DNA from: Chamaesiphon sp. 341R_metabat_111
Lineage (GTDB): Bacteria > Cyanobacteriota > Cyanobacteriia > Cyanobacteriales > Chamaesiphonaceae
Reading direction: 5' to 3'
NCBI GenBank assembly: GCA_025351825.1
Contig: JANXVE010000019.1
Span: 1 to 43,467 of the forward strand
DNA length: 43,467 nt
The notes under the pieces are model-generated. The model worked only from the letters and a program-made list of their open reading frames with translations, was not told the DNA's origin and did not search any database. The position numbers were made by a program, and so were the translations under genes. This document shows, piece after piece, positions 43,259 to 43,467 of this stretch (position 1 is the stretch's first letter; the number at the start of each line of letters is the position of its first letter).

Positions 43259-43467
43259 AATAGTGTTTTTGGTCTGATTCGATTTGCTTCATCTACTAGA
43301 TTGATTTTCTCATCGCCAGTACTCAGATAAGCGATCGAGCGCAATACTTTCTCTAAGCCTTGGCGAAGTTTGACCTCTTGAAATGGTTGCCCCAGAATCA
43401 TTAGATTATTCTGAGTGGTAATGGCTTGGGATGTGAGCAGATTTAGGGCAGTTTCTAATACTTGACG
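43255..43467 (-). CDS. C-terminal part of an unidentified protein, cut by the window edge
   Basis: The minus strand is open from the window end to a TAG at 43255, giving about 70 residues: a helical run (QVLETALNLLTSQAITTQNN, PFQEVKLRQGLEKVLRSIAY) and a tail ending NRIRPKTLF. A short tail of the type xRPRT(L/W) occurs, to my recollection, at the end of some cyanobacterial TPR or kinase-associated proteins, but the fragment is too short to name. Its stop overlaps the stop of the convergent kinase-like gene. Confidence 0.5.
   Translation of the reverse strand, partial: RQVLETALNLLTSQAITTQNNLMILGQPFQEVKLRQGLEKVLRSIAYLSTGDEKINLVDEANRIRPKTLF

Noticed and set aside
1-43467. tRNA, rRNA, CRISPR arrays, prophage
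   Set aside because: No cloverleaf with a TTC-anticodon-loop pattern, no rRNA segments, no regular repeat-spacer array and no phage structural genes were found; the tandem repeats seen are short heptamers.

Overview
The window is a chromosomal segment of a cyanobacterium. It carries cytochrome b6f genes (petB, petD), the photosystem II assembly lipoprotein Psb27, the D1-processing protease CtpA and the cyanobacterial nitrogen regulator NtcA. GATCGATCG runs and HIP1-type GCGATCGC octamers are frequent, as are short palindromic and heptameric repeats between genes. I cannot fix the genus from the sequence. No rRNA, tRNA or CRISPR array was found.

Layout. 1-146 is a palindromic MITE-like element. 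0.2-8.3 kb holds a DUF4351-type nuclease-like protein, an M1 aminopeptidase with a HEAT-like tail, a lone DUF433 protein, small hypotheticals, a single-domain response regulator, a HicAB toxin-antitoxin pair, the F0 (deazaflavin) enzyme CofH and a Uma2 protein. 8.4-12.1 kb holds a sugar-binding lipoprotein and polyphosphate kinase. 12.1-16.6 kb looks like an accessory island: two tandem paralogous coiled-coil proteins behind a strong promoter and closed by a hairpin, then a NACHT NTPase gene broken by two in-frame stops and truncated by nested insertion-sequence fossils. 16.7-25.3 kb returns to housekeeping genes: an alpha/beta hydrolase, RecJ, a Uma2 protein, petBD divergent from ctpA, and an HNH nuclease. 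25.3-37.2 kb continues with ComF, a GHL10 glycosidase-like protein, psb27, bioY-lspA, a PPC-domain protein, fabI, ntcA with a textbook NtcA-dependent promoter, glyA, a bifunctional-nuclease (BFN) protein, ribE, a third Uma2 protein and trpD. 37.2-43.5 kb has a Phd/PIN toxin-antitoxin pair, a purL gene interrupted by a 500-residue intein, and a small cassette of a coiled-coil protein, an acidic small protein and a P-loop kinase-like protein. The window ends inside a minus-strand gene.

Most interesting. (1) The purL intein keeps its splicing residues but both LAGLIDADG motifs have lost their acidic residue, so it looks like a fixed intein with a dead homing endonuclease. A palindromic repeat also lies within the purL coding sequence. 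(2) The NACHT gene reads in one frame through two TAA codons and then ends at an ISKra4-like fragment, which itself carries a 434-bp ISAs1-derived element with perfect 32-bp inverted ends. (3) The tandem coiled-coil pair is a candidate filament-forming or defence-linked unit of unknown function.

All functional assignments come from reading motifs and family knowledge; no database search was run.
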